Assembly: GCF_026914265.1 (NCBI RefSeq)
Contig: NC_069133.1
Coordinates: forward strand, 12,613,375 to 12,677,374
DNA from: Mya arenaria
Taxonomy: Eukaryota > Mollusca > Bivalvia > Myida > Myidae
Length of the DNA stretch: 64,000 nucleotides
Direction: 5' to 3'
A program made the translations under genes and the position numbers. Positions 31,944 through 42,439 of this stretch are shown one piece after another. The notes under the pieces are model-generated. The model was not told the DNA's origin, did no database searches, and saw only the letters and a program-made list of their open reading frames with translations. Numbering within the stretch: the stretch's first letter is position 1; every line of letters starts with the position of its first letter.

Positions 31944-34365
31944 TCAGCGTCTTGGCTTCCTCGGAACGCCCTCCCTCCTTTTCTTCTTCAGCATTCTGCA
32001 TTCTCCCTCAGACCGCGATCTCTTCACGTCGCGGTCTTCTTCATCTTCGAATCTTTGCCTCTTGCGAGTATCCTTGCTAAGTCTTGTGTCACTTAAAGAC
32101 AGTTTGGAATCACATGAACGGTTCTGACCGTCAACTTCTTGCCAAGTGCGCAGTGGAATAATCATCCAATCATATTTCATCATTTCATCAACTTCCGCCT
32201 CACCTCGCACCTGCGCGGGAAGATTTGCCCATGGATCATGAAAAACGGGATGCTGAATGATATTTAACTCGAGGGGCTCGGGATACGCCACCCGTTCGTG
32301 GTCTTGAAGATAAACGCTGTTGTCATCCACATCCGGTATTCCTTCCGCAAAGATGTTCGCAACATCGTAAGCGTTTTCTATGGCGATGTCATTTCGAAGA
32401 TCATATCCGGCCAAGCTTAGGAAGGACCTAACTGAATGTCCGTCGATCTGACTCAGTGCGCTACTAGACGAACTACGGCTCGAGACCAAGATGCCATCGA
32501 GATCACGCACGTGATAGTTGATGGTTACTTCAGAATCGGAGCTTGCGATACTTCCTTCTGAGTCCGAATACAAACGGCTGGGGGCGTTGCTTGTGGAAAC
32601 ATTCTGTGATGAACCAGATGAACTCCGACTCGCGTTTACGAATCCATCTTGATTCAACAGGTAATAATTAATGGTCATGTCTGAATCAGAGCTGACGATG
32701 GAACTGTTGTCTGAGGTCGAACAAGAATCAATGACTGACTCTTCTGTGGAATCGCTCAGTGATGATCCAGAAAGAATTGGGCTAGTCGCTATACTTTGAC
32801 CCCCATGGCTGTGAATGGTGGGAAAGGACAGAACAGACGTTGCAGATGGCGTGCTCTCAATTACTGATTGCCCAGAATCAGAGCTTTCTGGCTCAACTTT
32901 GCCACAACACGGGGTTGCCTCCAGTTGGGAATATCTTATGAAGACTCTGGTGAGAGGGGTGTGGTCGAACTGGAACTCAATGCTTCCTGCAACCAACAAA
33001 TATGCATCACAGTTTATCCCCTCTATCTGAAACTCTACCATAAGGTGAAACTCATAATGTCGCTTGTCGAAACTTGGATGTGTTTTCTAAATGATAACAA
33101 CAAAAACAGATTGTGTATGATACTATACGGTATAACGGAACTACTTAACATATACTTTTGGACTTAAAGTGATGTTTTATGGAAGTTTCTTTTCTTTTGT
33201 TTTTATTTCTCATATATAATTTACTATTTATTAAAACGTACCAGCCGCTGGGTGACGTAGGATCTCAATCTTCCGGCTTCCTGTGTAACTCACTGATTCG
33301 TCGTCGTTCAGGAAAACGCATCGAACTTGGTCTCGATATCTCCTAAAATGTTTTAAAACAGAAAGTACATTGTAATGTAATTGACGAACTCATTTCATCA
33401 TCGCGTGTTGTTGTTTTTCATGTGTTATTTACAGGATCAGATATTGCAAAACAGTTAAGGTGGCACTCTTATTCAAAATCAGTGCATGCCCGATATACAC
33501 GTGTATAACAAACATAAGTTTTGAGTGATAAACCTTTAAAGCTGCACTCTCACAGATTTACCGTTTTTACAACTTTTTTATTTTTTTGTCTTGGAAAGAG
33601 GAAATTTTTGCGTAAATAGATGCAAAGCAATGATAAAAGATTGCTGACAGCAGTCTTATATCACTGGTTTCCATGGATTTTCGCAAAAATTGGCTCGTTC
33701 CAAGACAAAAAATAAAAAAGATGTCAAAACGTTCAATCTGTGAGTCTGCAGCTTTAACTTCTTACTAAATAATGCATTTATGGATTTTTTACGGATTATA
33801 CTGATAACTGATAACAAGATTGTAACCGTATATTTTATAGTCGAAAACGCAAACATATTACTAGTAAATGATTGGTGAGTTCTAAAAGATTTACAGTGAT
33901 CTACTATCGTCTCATAAGGTAAAAATTCCGTGTTTTCTGCACTTTCTTTCAAATTTAACTCAATATCCTCCATAAGAACCATTTTTTTACATTTATTCAT
34001 CCATTTTAGCATATTGAAACAATTGGATTTGGGAGTAAGAGTGCTTGTTTAACTATTTGTAGAATGCAGTCTGGTCAGAGCCGGCCGTCCGGTAAATTCA
34101 GACAAAAGAGCTCCGTGCTAGCGTTCCAAGCATTGTCAAATTTAGGAAACCCAACATAAAAGGATCGGTGCAACACAGATGAATAAAAAAACCCATATGG
34201 TTTACCTTAAAATGATATCTGCATTATCTCGTGAAATTCGAAGGGGACTATCATAGCAAGGTGAATCCGTTCTTGGAAGTACAAGAACCACCGGTGTCTG
34301 GCTTGACGCGTTTCTTCGGAATATCAAGAATATCTTTGTTTGCTGGTTGGATGGTTGAACCTTCG
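31944..34365 (-). CDS. unrecognised Ser/Asp-rich protein with basic C-terminus, at least three exons (5' end not found)
   Basis: Minus-strand exons: 34206-34365, 33242-33342 and 31944-32986, joined in frame with GT-AG borders (AAG|GTAAAC to TTTTAG|GAG; CTG|GTACGT to TTGCAG|GAA). They encode about 433 aa plus missing N-terminal sequence. The first two exons and the start of the third look folded (KIFLIFRRN, PVVLVLPRTD, VRCVFLNDDESVSY, GSIEFQFDHTPLTRVFIRYS). Next comes a long Ser-rich region with two related segments (SSDSDMTINYYLLNQDGF and SSDSEVTINYHVRDLDGI). The end is highly basic (RKRQRF, KRSRS, KKKRR), suggesting nuclear localisation. No family was recognised. A Met at 33041 opens a longer single-exon frame, but that frame reads through the intron. 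Confidence 0.7.
33536..33757. mobile_element. foldback MITE family B, compact copy
   Basis: Ends TTAAAGCTGCACTCTCACAG and CTGTGAGTCTGCAGCTTTAA. At 222 bp it is almost a pure palindrome: GTCTTGGAAAGAGGAAATTT against AAATTGGCTCGTTCCAAGAC. It sits in an intron of the Ser-rich gene. Confidence 0.85.
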
Positions 34366-34504
34366 CTGAAAATTATAATAGTAGTACATTATGATATAAC
34401 TGTATACATGTAAAACATAGTCGGCTTAAAAGCTCACACGAGCTTATGTTTTACTTGTTGCAACATCTTGCCGACTCAAAACAAATATTATCTTATCAAA
34501 TACC

Positions 34505-34915
34505 GTCTCCGTGGCCTAGTGATTAAGCGTCCGCCTACGGAGCGGGAGGTCGTGGATTCGATCCCTGGCCGCGTAATACAAAAAGACGTTAAAAGTTGGT
34601 ACAAGTAGCTTCCTTGCCTGGCGTTCGGCATTTAAAGGGTAGTGCATGAAAAAGTGGTGCACTCAGTACTGGTTTAACCCAGGAAAGTTGTACCCCGTGT
34701 ATCGGTGCTTTACACCGAGCACGTAAAAGAACCAAGGGGTCTCTTCGAAAAAGAGCTAGGGTATCGCACCCCGACTTCCTTGTATCCCACCACTGTATCT
34801 TCAGCGTGCGGTCCCTTCAGCAAAAGCAAAGGGACCCCGTTTGAAATAAGTGCTTGCACTTTCACGGGTTATCCTTGACCGCAGGGTCTAAAGAAATACA
34901 ATACAACAAATATCT
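34505..34915 (+). mobile_element. tRNA-derived SINE, long type
   Basis: The tRNA-like head has an A-box-like TGGCCTAGTGATTAAGC at 34512 and a B box GGATTCGATCCC at 34554. The body of about 340 bp includes CGTAAAAGAACCAAGGGGTC. It ends in an A-rich tail near 34900. An acceptor stem can be roughly drawn, but no standard anticodon call is justified. Confidence 0.7.
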
Positions 34916-35052
34916 TTTCGTTTTCCTGATTTTTGGATAGTTAAACATCCATACGTTATGTGATGATCACTAAGATCATTTTCTGCTATGGTAGACATTT
35001 TAGCTTTATTTGTCAATTTCTCTATCATTTTCCACCTTTTTTGTTCTTAGTC

Positions 35053-35188
35053 ATGATAGAAGACTATGCAGGGTTCCACACTAAAGGGAGTCTAAGAGGT
35101 CGAGACTCATTATTTACTAAGGTTGGCAGGCCGGTGGTCAGAATAGTAAAAATAAATGCTATTTTGATATTCGGTACTAGTATTCTTG
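35053..35188 (+). other. exon-like open segment, unassigned
   Basis: Acceptor-like TTTTTGTTCTTAG is followed by an open frame (MIEDYAGFHTKGSLRGRDSL) to a good donor CTT|GTAAGT. It does not join in frame to the next exon-like segment at 36405. It may be a lone exon or chance. Confidence 0.25.
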
Positions 35189-35884
35189 TAAGTTTTTCGA
35201 ATATTCATCGAAAATAAAAACTTAACCAAACATTTTGATTTAAAAAAAATCTTCAATGCAATACTTCTGTGTTCTCTGACATAAAATTTTATTTTATATT
35301 GCTGGACTCTGTAACTAGATAGTCTAGTAGACGCCTATGCAAAACAGTTGGTGTCTTAACAGTGACTATCTATGTACATATGTGAAAAAAAATTGCACAT
35401 AACAACTCACAAGTCGAAGGCAGATTGTCCATTTTAGCGCAATGTTTTGTTGCTGTATCAATATTCTTGTAAGCATGGACTCATAGCAACGACGTTACTT
35501 TCGACAAAGGTCAATTACGTCATAACCGGCACGCGTCAACAAAATAACGTCACCTTCTTGTATAACTGTTGACAATTAATTGACGTTTCAAGCTCGGGCA
35601 TTACGGTAGATTGCTATTTTTTCCTCGAATTGGAACGTGTAGTCGGGCACATGTATTCTAAATGGTTTGAAACGGGGTCTGTGAACACGATACATATACT
35701 GTAAATGATCCAAAAAATAATACTGATACAACTATATAATTAAAAATGGACAATATAACGAACCAAAAGTTAAGTTTAATAATGTGGTATTGTTCTTTTT
35801 TGTCAACAGAATTACTGACACATACACATATGTAATCAATTAAAAAAAAGAGCAAATGAGATCGGCTACAAGTTACATGTATTA

Positions 35885-36095
35885 TGCACCAGTCAATTGT
35901 AACCACGGCCCCCAGGTATTTGCGCCAAAAATAGCGTGGAAAGTTCCTTACCTATAGTCCCTGGGGTGTGGGGGCATTTGGCCGGGATTTTAACATCAGT
36001 TCGTCCCCGCAAGGCGGGGATTTTACCCGGGGTTGGCTGGAAAGTCAAAGTCCCCGCTATTCCCCGGACCTGGGGGCCGTGGTTACAATTGACTG
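35885..36095. mobile_element. MITE family A, copy 3 (internally deleted)
   Basis: Shortest copy. The left end TGCACCAGTCAATTGTAACC is intact, and the right end is degraded (GACTGATTA). It lacks part of the GC-rich interior seen in the copies at 5733 and 37936. Confidence 0.75.
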
Positions 36096-36404
36096 ATTAT
36101 TTCAACATTAGTTTCGGCCCTTCCCTGGCGTAAATATCACGTCAATGTCTTTTATTGATTAAACGTAACTAGAAAAAGGAGAACATGTTAAATTGATGAA
36201 TTTAGGAAAATAGAAAATTGGTTAGCACCAAAATGAAAAAAAATATATAATATACATTGTAATAACCATAGGTCCATAATAAAATTTAAAAAAAGTTGAT
36301 TTCAACAGCATCTCTTGTCTGTATGTCAAACTTAACGTTATTTTATATGGTGTGTTTTGATAATGTAAATGGTTCAGGCTATTTTGTTATAGGTTTTCTT
36401 TCTA

Positions 36405-36516
36405 GGGCCTCTCGAGACGAAAATTGGTACGATTCTGCATACGGGGAACAGTGTTTTGGGAGGTATGCATTTGGACGGGTTTCCAAAAGCGTCCTTAGCA
36501 CCCAGAGGCAAATGAC
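36405..36516 (+). other. exon-like segment, possible 5' exon of the LRR gene
   Basis: Strong acceptor (TTTTCTTTCTAG) and strong donor (ACA|GTGAGT) bracket 112 bp with higher GC than its surroundings. One frame is fully open (SRDENWYDSAYGEQCFGRYA). Joined to 39041 it stops before the LRR start codon in every frame, so it would be an untranslated exon there. The opposite strand is also open. Confidence 0.35.
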
Positions 36517-36549
36517 AGTGAGTGTTTATTTATTTTTATTTTTAAACTG

Positions 36550-37930
36550 ATTTACAAGTTTATTTCTTCATTTAATATATAAACACTTATAAGAATTACA
36601 TAAAAGCAAGATACACTGCAAAATTAAATTAAAATTTTGCTCTGGAAAGCAGAAATCTATACATGCAATGTGTTTTCGCGACTTCGATAAATATTGGTTA
36701 ATTTGGTTCTTAATTTCTATAATACTCATTAAACTATATAGTTCTTAACCTAATAAATATCAAAATTTTGTTCTATATTTATAAACTGTATGGTCTCAAA
36801 TTGGATAAATATTGTACTACAATCAACATATACATACATGTAGTATTGAACCATTTAGTTAAATATATAAACAATCACAATCAAATTTTTTTACCCGTTT
36901 GATACACAATGTATGGTTCTGGTATCAATCCAATTGGGAATTTATATTGCTTGCATCAATGCTTTTTAATAGTTACTGGCCAAGCTTGATATCTTAGGCT
37001 TACTATAAATCTTCCAAACAGTATTGTTTTCCTTAGCTACAATAATGAGCGATCAGGGATACTTTTTTTATTATTTTGACATTTCTTATTTTTCCCTGTA
37101 ACGCTACAACTTTCTACCATTTAACAACGGGCGAAATGATATACTGAAATAATATGCTTTGAAGTTGAAAAATAATGACAAAGATGTTCAATTTTTATCC
37201 GACAGTGATCTGAACTGGATTAAATTTGTCATTAGAGTTGTTATTTTCACATTAATATATTATGGGTCACAAATACTGTTATACATGTACACAGCCAGTC
37301 AGATTTGTCTCAGATTTACCGATATCGGGATACTTGATAAACAATCGACACTTGTAAGTGTTTTATGATAACTTAACATGTTTTTTGGGCATACTGACAT
37401 AACTTAATATGTGTTTAATAGTAGGCAATAATATTTTCGTAGAAATTTGAATTTATAACGAAGATAATTTCAAAATTGTGGCCGCAAGGATTCTCTGCGC
37501 AAGGACCGCTTGCTACTTTTTGCTGGGATGGTGGACGTCACGAGTCTACCATATTAAAAAAATTGTCAAATGACTTGTTGACGGCCATTTAGGTGGACTA
37601 TGTTTTCCTTTGATGCAGTTTTCAAAGAAAATATGACCCAGTTCTGATGAATATGACAAACAGTTATTGAATCATGAATGATTTATTCCTCGTTTTGTTC
37701 GCTTATGACAAATGACTATAAGACTTCAAAAGTTATTGTCACCTTTTTAATGTACAGTAAAGTTCAAATACAAACAGTATGAAAAAAAAGCTCTGAAACA
37801 GTGCATTTGAAACTTTGGAAAATTATAAAAATACCTTATTCAACCTTGATTACTTTACAGGCATTTCTTCATTCATATTATTAGTTGCATACATGTAATT
37901 CAGTTCACAAAAATAGTAGTAACATGTATT
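36550..37930. other. AT-rich intergenic or intron sequence
   Basis: No confirmed gene. A segment 37208-37352 has an acceptor-like CCGACAG, an open hydrophobic frame and a donor-like CTT|GTAAGT, but nothing to join it to. Near 37530 the sequence resembles 31220-31260 (a shared TGGACG, then GAGTC, then AAAAAAATTGTCAAA pattern). Confidence 0.35.
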
Positions 37931-37935
37931 TATTA

Positions 37936-38235
37936 TGCACCAGTCAATTGTAACCAAGGCCCCCAAGGTCCGGGGAATAGCCGGGACTTTGACTTTCGGT
38001 CCAGCCAACCGTGGGTAAAATCCCCGTCCTGCGGGGACGAACTGATGGTTAAACCCTGGCCAAATGCACCCCAGAGGCCCAATCTCCGCTAAATTTGGCG
38101 CTATGACAAAACCACCCCCATCACCCGGCCCTGCAGGGCCACCTGGAAAGTAAAAACACGGCCCTTTTCCCCGGCTATCCCCGGTATACCCCCAGAACTG
38201 GGGGGGGGGGGGCGTGGTTACAATTGACTGGTGCA
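37936..38235. mobile_element. MITE family A, copy 4 (longest)
   Basis: Both inverted ends are intact (TGCACCAGTCAATTGTAACC and GTTACAATTGACTGGTGCA). A G12 run lies near the right end. It sits in the AT-rich stretch 5' of the leucine-rich-repeat gene. Confidence 0.8.
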
Positions 38236-38354
38236 TAAACATGTACTTTATTGAAAAAAAGTTTCTTTAGTATTGATCAATATTTCTTGAAATTGTTTTT
38301 ACATGCTCATGTCTTTTTATCTTGTAGGAAATAATGTTGCTCTCTGTCTCTCTT

Positions 38355-38826
38355 AGAAGGGATTCACTCATGTTTTTTGGACCCAAAATAAGTTTTCCCA
38401 GTAATGCATCCGAAAAACACTTTTTTATCATTTTTTACTCTATGATATCAAAGTTGCAGAAAAAAAATACAATTCAAGTTTTAAAAAAAAATGGTTTTGT
38501 TTAAGTCAGGAAAAAATAAGAAAACCAATACCTAAACCACTTGGCCACAAAGTCTTATTCAACAGTGATGATTATTTTGACCTTTTAACAATACATTGAT
38601 AACATCAGGTGATAATGTCAATTAACCAATCACACAACAATGAATCACCTAAAGCTGTTAGTAACGCTTTTAAAAATTGTGGTCTTCAAAGACGATATTT
38701 TAGCAAATACCAACTTTGTGAAATGTTCCAGCTTTCAGTATCTTAGTTTAAACACTTCTCATGCTTTTCCGCACATTATTTCGTAAAAAAAGAGTGCATT
38801 TTACAAACCATGAGCAAGTCCCTTTA
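38355..38826. mobile_element. inverted-repeat element containing repeat F sequence
   Basis: Ends AAGGGATTCACTCATGTTTT and AACCATGAGCAAGTCCCTTT are inverted. The interior 38570-38720 is the reverse complement of 50540-50670 (for example ACAATACATTGATAACATCA). A related end (AAAGGGACTCTCTCATGGTA) lies at 19436 next to a family B copy. Confidence 0.65.
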
Positions 38827-39093
38827 ACTTTTGGAAAAAAATATTTTCTACAACTCCTACTGTACATGCATATTTAGTCTGTTTCTGATTTGAATACAAC
38901 TAAGAAAATGTACACATATGCCATTAGAATGGGGCTGTTACATTCCATACTTTGTTTCCTTATAATTAATATGTTACATGAATAAAGCATCATTAAATAA
39001 TAATTATATTTAAATGGTTTTATTTATTTTCATTTTTCAGATGTTTTTAATTCAGGAGGGCCACAGTTGAATGAAAATATACACCAGTAAATC

Positions 39094-40585
39094 ATGGAAA
39101 TGTTGGAAATTGAATCTATACTGAATAAGGCTGTGCAACGGGGCTGTGAAATCCTAAATCTCAGTAATCGGAAGATGACAATTTTACCCAGCAATGTACA
39201 AAACCTTACAAAGATAAAGAAGTTGATGTTGAATAACAACAAACTGGTGATGCCTCCATCAGAACTGACTGAACTGAAGACTCTTGAAGAGATAACTTTG
39301 GACAACAACAATTTGACAATGTTGCCTTCGGGATTAAGTAATTTAAGTAATCTGAAATTTCTGAGTGTATGTCACAATCCTTTGAACTTTCTGATGCCAG
39401 ATTTGTTTCAGCTGCAATCCCTAACCCAGCTTTGGCTAGTCTGTTGTGAGTTTGTGAATATTCCTCAAGAAATTGGTAACCTAGTCAGCCTTGAAACTTT
39501 AAGTTTGCGTGGGAATAAGCTTGTGGATATTCCAAGTCAATTTGGTGATCTAACTAAATTGCGCTGGTGTTGCCTAGCCGATAACAGAATAGACTCACTT
39601 CCAGAGAGTTTTGGCAATATACAGTCACTAGTGTACTTAGATTTGAACAGAAATTTGTTTAGCGGAATACCAGAATGTGTAACAAGAATGAGTGAACTGC
39701 TCACTTTATTGCTCAGAGAAAACCAGGTTGCCAGTATGAGTGATGACACCTTGTTAGCTCTTGCAAAACTAAACAAGTTGGACCTGAGAGACAACCTTTT
39801 CACAGAAAAACCTCCTCATTGGAAGGTATGATAAAGGTGTTTTGTTGTAAATGTTGTTTTTTTTGGTACATGATCTTTGTAAATATTTTTAAATTTTAAA
39901 TGTTTTTAAAATGCCTCTGACCAAGGGTTTAGGGTTTTCAACATCTACTTTTTATTCTTTTAACAAGAGCCAAAGATTGGCTTTAAACTTTATTGATTCG
40001 TACAATGATTCTGAAGAAAGTTATATAAGTTATGCCAAGTCACTCTCCGTGGCACAATGTTGGCAGAGAAATTGGTCTCGTGTTTTGGGGAAACCGGAAT
40101 GCATGGTGACTATATACAAACCAAATTTGTAATTCCCTTAATATTAAAATGGTCAGCTGGGCTTTTGTATTCATTGATAAGATAAATGACTGAATCATTT
40201 ATTTTGTATTATTCAGGGGCTGGACTACATCATGGTAGGAGTCACTGGGCTGGGAGGTTTGGATGAAGATTTATCTGCAGAAACTGAAGAGGAGGAGTCG
40301 AGTGAAGAAGAAGAAGATGAAGATGATACAGAGCAGGATAATGAAGATAGTGATAATGAAGCAGTTGGTATGAGTGCTAGTGACTTGAAGTCCAAAGGTG
40401 ATGTAGCAAGTAATGTTGCTAATAGTTGTAATGGCGATGCTGATCTTGTGTGTTCAAATACTGATATCACTGATGAATTTGCAAACAAGAAAGTCACTGA
40501 CCATGACATATCAAAAAGTGAACATTTGCTTAACAAAGGTCATGTGCAAGGACTATCAAGAACTGTTACAGATAATGTTACATGA
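39094..40585 (+). CDS. leucine-rich-repeat protein with acidic C-terminal tail (two coding exons)
   Basis: Exons 39094-39825 and 40217-40585 join in phase 0 (AAG|GTATGA to TTATTCAG|GGG) to give 366 aa. Residues about 15-235 are roughly nine LRRs of 23 residues with the intracellular pattern LxxLxLxxNxLxxLPxxL, e.g. LKTLEEITLDNNNLTMLPSG and LETLSLRGNKLVDIPSQFG. There is no signal peptide or membrane helix, so it is probably cytosolic or nuclear. Residues about 245-260 (GLDYIMVGVTGLGGLDED) lead into a Glu/Asp-rich stretch and a polar tail. The family role is protein-protein binding; no specific orthologue is claimed. The coding exon starts at 39041 after a strong acceptor (TTTTTCAG), with 53 bp of 5' UTR stopped in all frames, so at least one upstream noncoding exon exists. 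Confidence 0.88.
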
Positions 40586-42160
40586 CATTTCATTGTAACC
40601 ACCATCATTCAAACAATAACACTGCTGATTTCAATCTGTGATAGCTTGATGATTATGTTTTACTGTTGAAAAAGATACTTAACTATGCATTAAAAAAGGA
40701 TTGACCACATTATGTGTGCCTTATTTATAGTCCATTTTCTATTTTCAATATGCTTCAAATTACTAGTGCATTATTTATTGATAAAACAGTTCAGATTGAC
40801 ACCTAATATTTTCATTATTCCTTGTATAACGATCGGCAAATACCAATGCAAATTCCACAAAAAATCTCTATGAAAATACCCGATCTTCACTCTGATGATG
40901 CGGAAAAAAGTTCGGATATTGTGATAGCCTTTGTTTCATTGTCTATGGCGTGCACATTTGTTGACATTGGCCACAACTTAAAAAGATTCAAGATGTTCAT
41001 ATGAAACTTGGTACGAATGATGCCAAAGACAATGTGCAAAGCTATGGCAATACTATATTGTGGATTAGTGCCTTTTTTCTTCTGAGAACAACACCAACAC
41101 CACGTCACTGTTTGATTCTCTTATCATAGTTTATATCCGCACCACTGGATTGATTTGAAATCATAGGGTCGGGACGCGTTTTAGAGGCAGACATTATATC
41201 ATGATATTTCGGCCAATATCGGTTTAATATCAGTAGTATATCTACATGTATATAGACAATAGTGCGAAATGTTTATTCATAGGGACGACTCGCAGAACAC
41301 GTGTTATCTGTTGATTCAAGGTCAAGGTCGCACTTATGGAACCAAAGTCGGATAACTGTCTCTAACGTTTATAAAACAACAACAAACTGATCTTATTTGA
41401 CGTATTATTAGAACAAACCCCTACTTCTTCTAATTCACATTTCCTGTCAATGCACATTAAAACATAGATTACATCAGAAATGCACCATTATAGACTGCAA
41501 TTATGCAAAAATAAGTCATCCCCAGCCCCGTATACAACGTGTGTTTGGAGGCTTAACATATCTGTTCTTTGGGAAGGGTGAGCAAAACGTCAAAACCTTG
41601 GCTCGCCAATGCATCGTATTAAACAATATTTTTCTAGTTCTTTTAAAAAGGAATGGCTGGTCATACAGTTGCCAGTGGGCTGTTAGTTTCAGCTTGGTAC
41701 TGGCTGTTGTTGTTGCAAAAAGATTTGATTTTTGAGTATAACACATCCAAGTCTAGATGAAAACTATTGCGTATTCTATAACCTCTAATACAATATGTGA
41801 GCTCGTTTGTCTTGTTGATTCAGGTATAACTGATTCCTGGAACTCTCAAAGGAGTCCTTAAAATCCTAATTTTAGCTAAAATTACGTTCAGAATAACCCT
41901 AAAATTAGACCTGATTTTTCGCCAGAAGCCGCTGGAAAGCCCGTTTATTCAATCTTAAGTATGTTACTGCTACATAGCAAACTCACAATCCAATGTTTTG
42001 TGAATTTATTAATAATGCATGTTTGTATTATGAATAAAACAAGAGAATATGTTTCAAATGAAGGGGAAACAGTTTGTTATCACCGCGCATTAAGTTGTAT
42101 ACGTCGATCAATAAATATTTAATATTTTCCTATTATTCCGATTGGCTTAAAAAATGAAAC
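40586..42160. other. intergenic, LRR gene 3' flank and repeat fragments
   Basis: 3' UTR of the LRR gene is expected at the left. The stretches 40910-41060 (CAAGATGTTCATATGAAACT) and 41320-41345 (GGTCAAGGTCGCACTTATGG) look like fragments of high-copy mollusc repeats. No gene was recognised. Confidence 0.4.
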
Positions 42161-42169
42161 ATAAAACGC

Positions 42170-42280
42170 TGGAAGATACAAGCGCCAATAATCGAGAATA
42201 GAATATACGAACACAACGATTCCTATGACGAGGCTGCAGGAACAAGTGTCAATGTGGGCCCGGGTTCATTCGCAGTGAAG
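42170..42280 (+). other. possible first exon of the propeller gene
   Basis: A GC-richer stretch ends at a good donor GTGAAG|GTAGGC (42281). One frame is open over 36 codons (ending GPGSFAVK) and would join in phase 0 to the open leader of the exon at 44900. No Met was found, so it may be 5' UTR. The intron would then contain the whole 51/38-bp minisatellite. Confidence 0.3.
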
Positions 42281-42439
42281 GTAGGCAAACGTTTGTTAAA
42301 TTGTGCTACGATGCCATGTTTTCTTTGATCTTTTTTAACTAAGGTAGACAGTCTTTTAATAAATGAAAAAACAGCACGTTTTATTTGTCTGTTGTTTTCG
42401 ATGGTAAAATGTCGAGATCGAGGGTGTTGTCATGTCGGT

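Noticed and set aside
32987..33041. Start codon of the Ser-rich gene at 33041
   Set aside because: The stretch contains a 3' splice site (TTGCAG) and joins in frame to an upstream exon at 33242-33342; the Met lies in the intron.
34505..34580. Functional tRNA gene
   Set aside because: tRNA-like head of a SINE followed by a typical body; cloverleaf not convincing.
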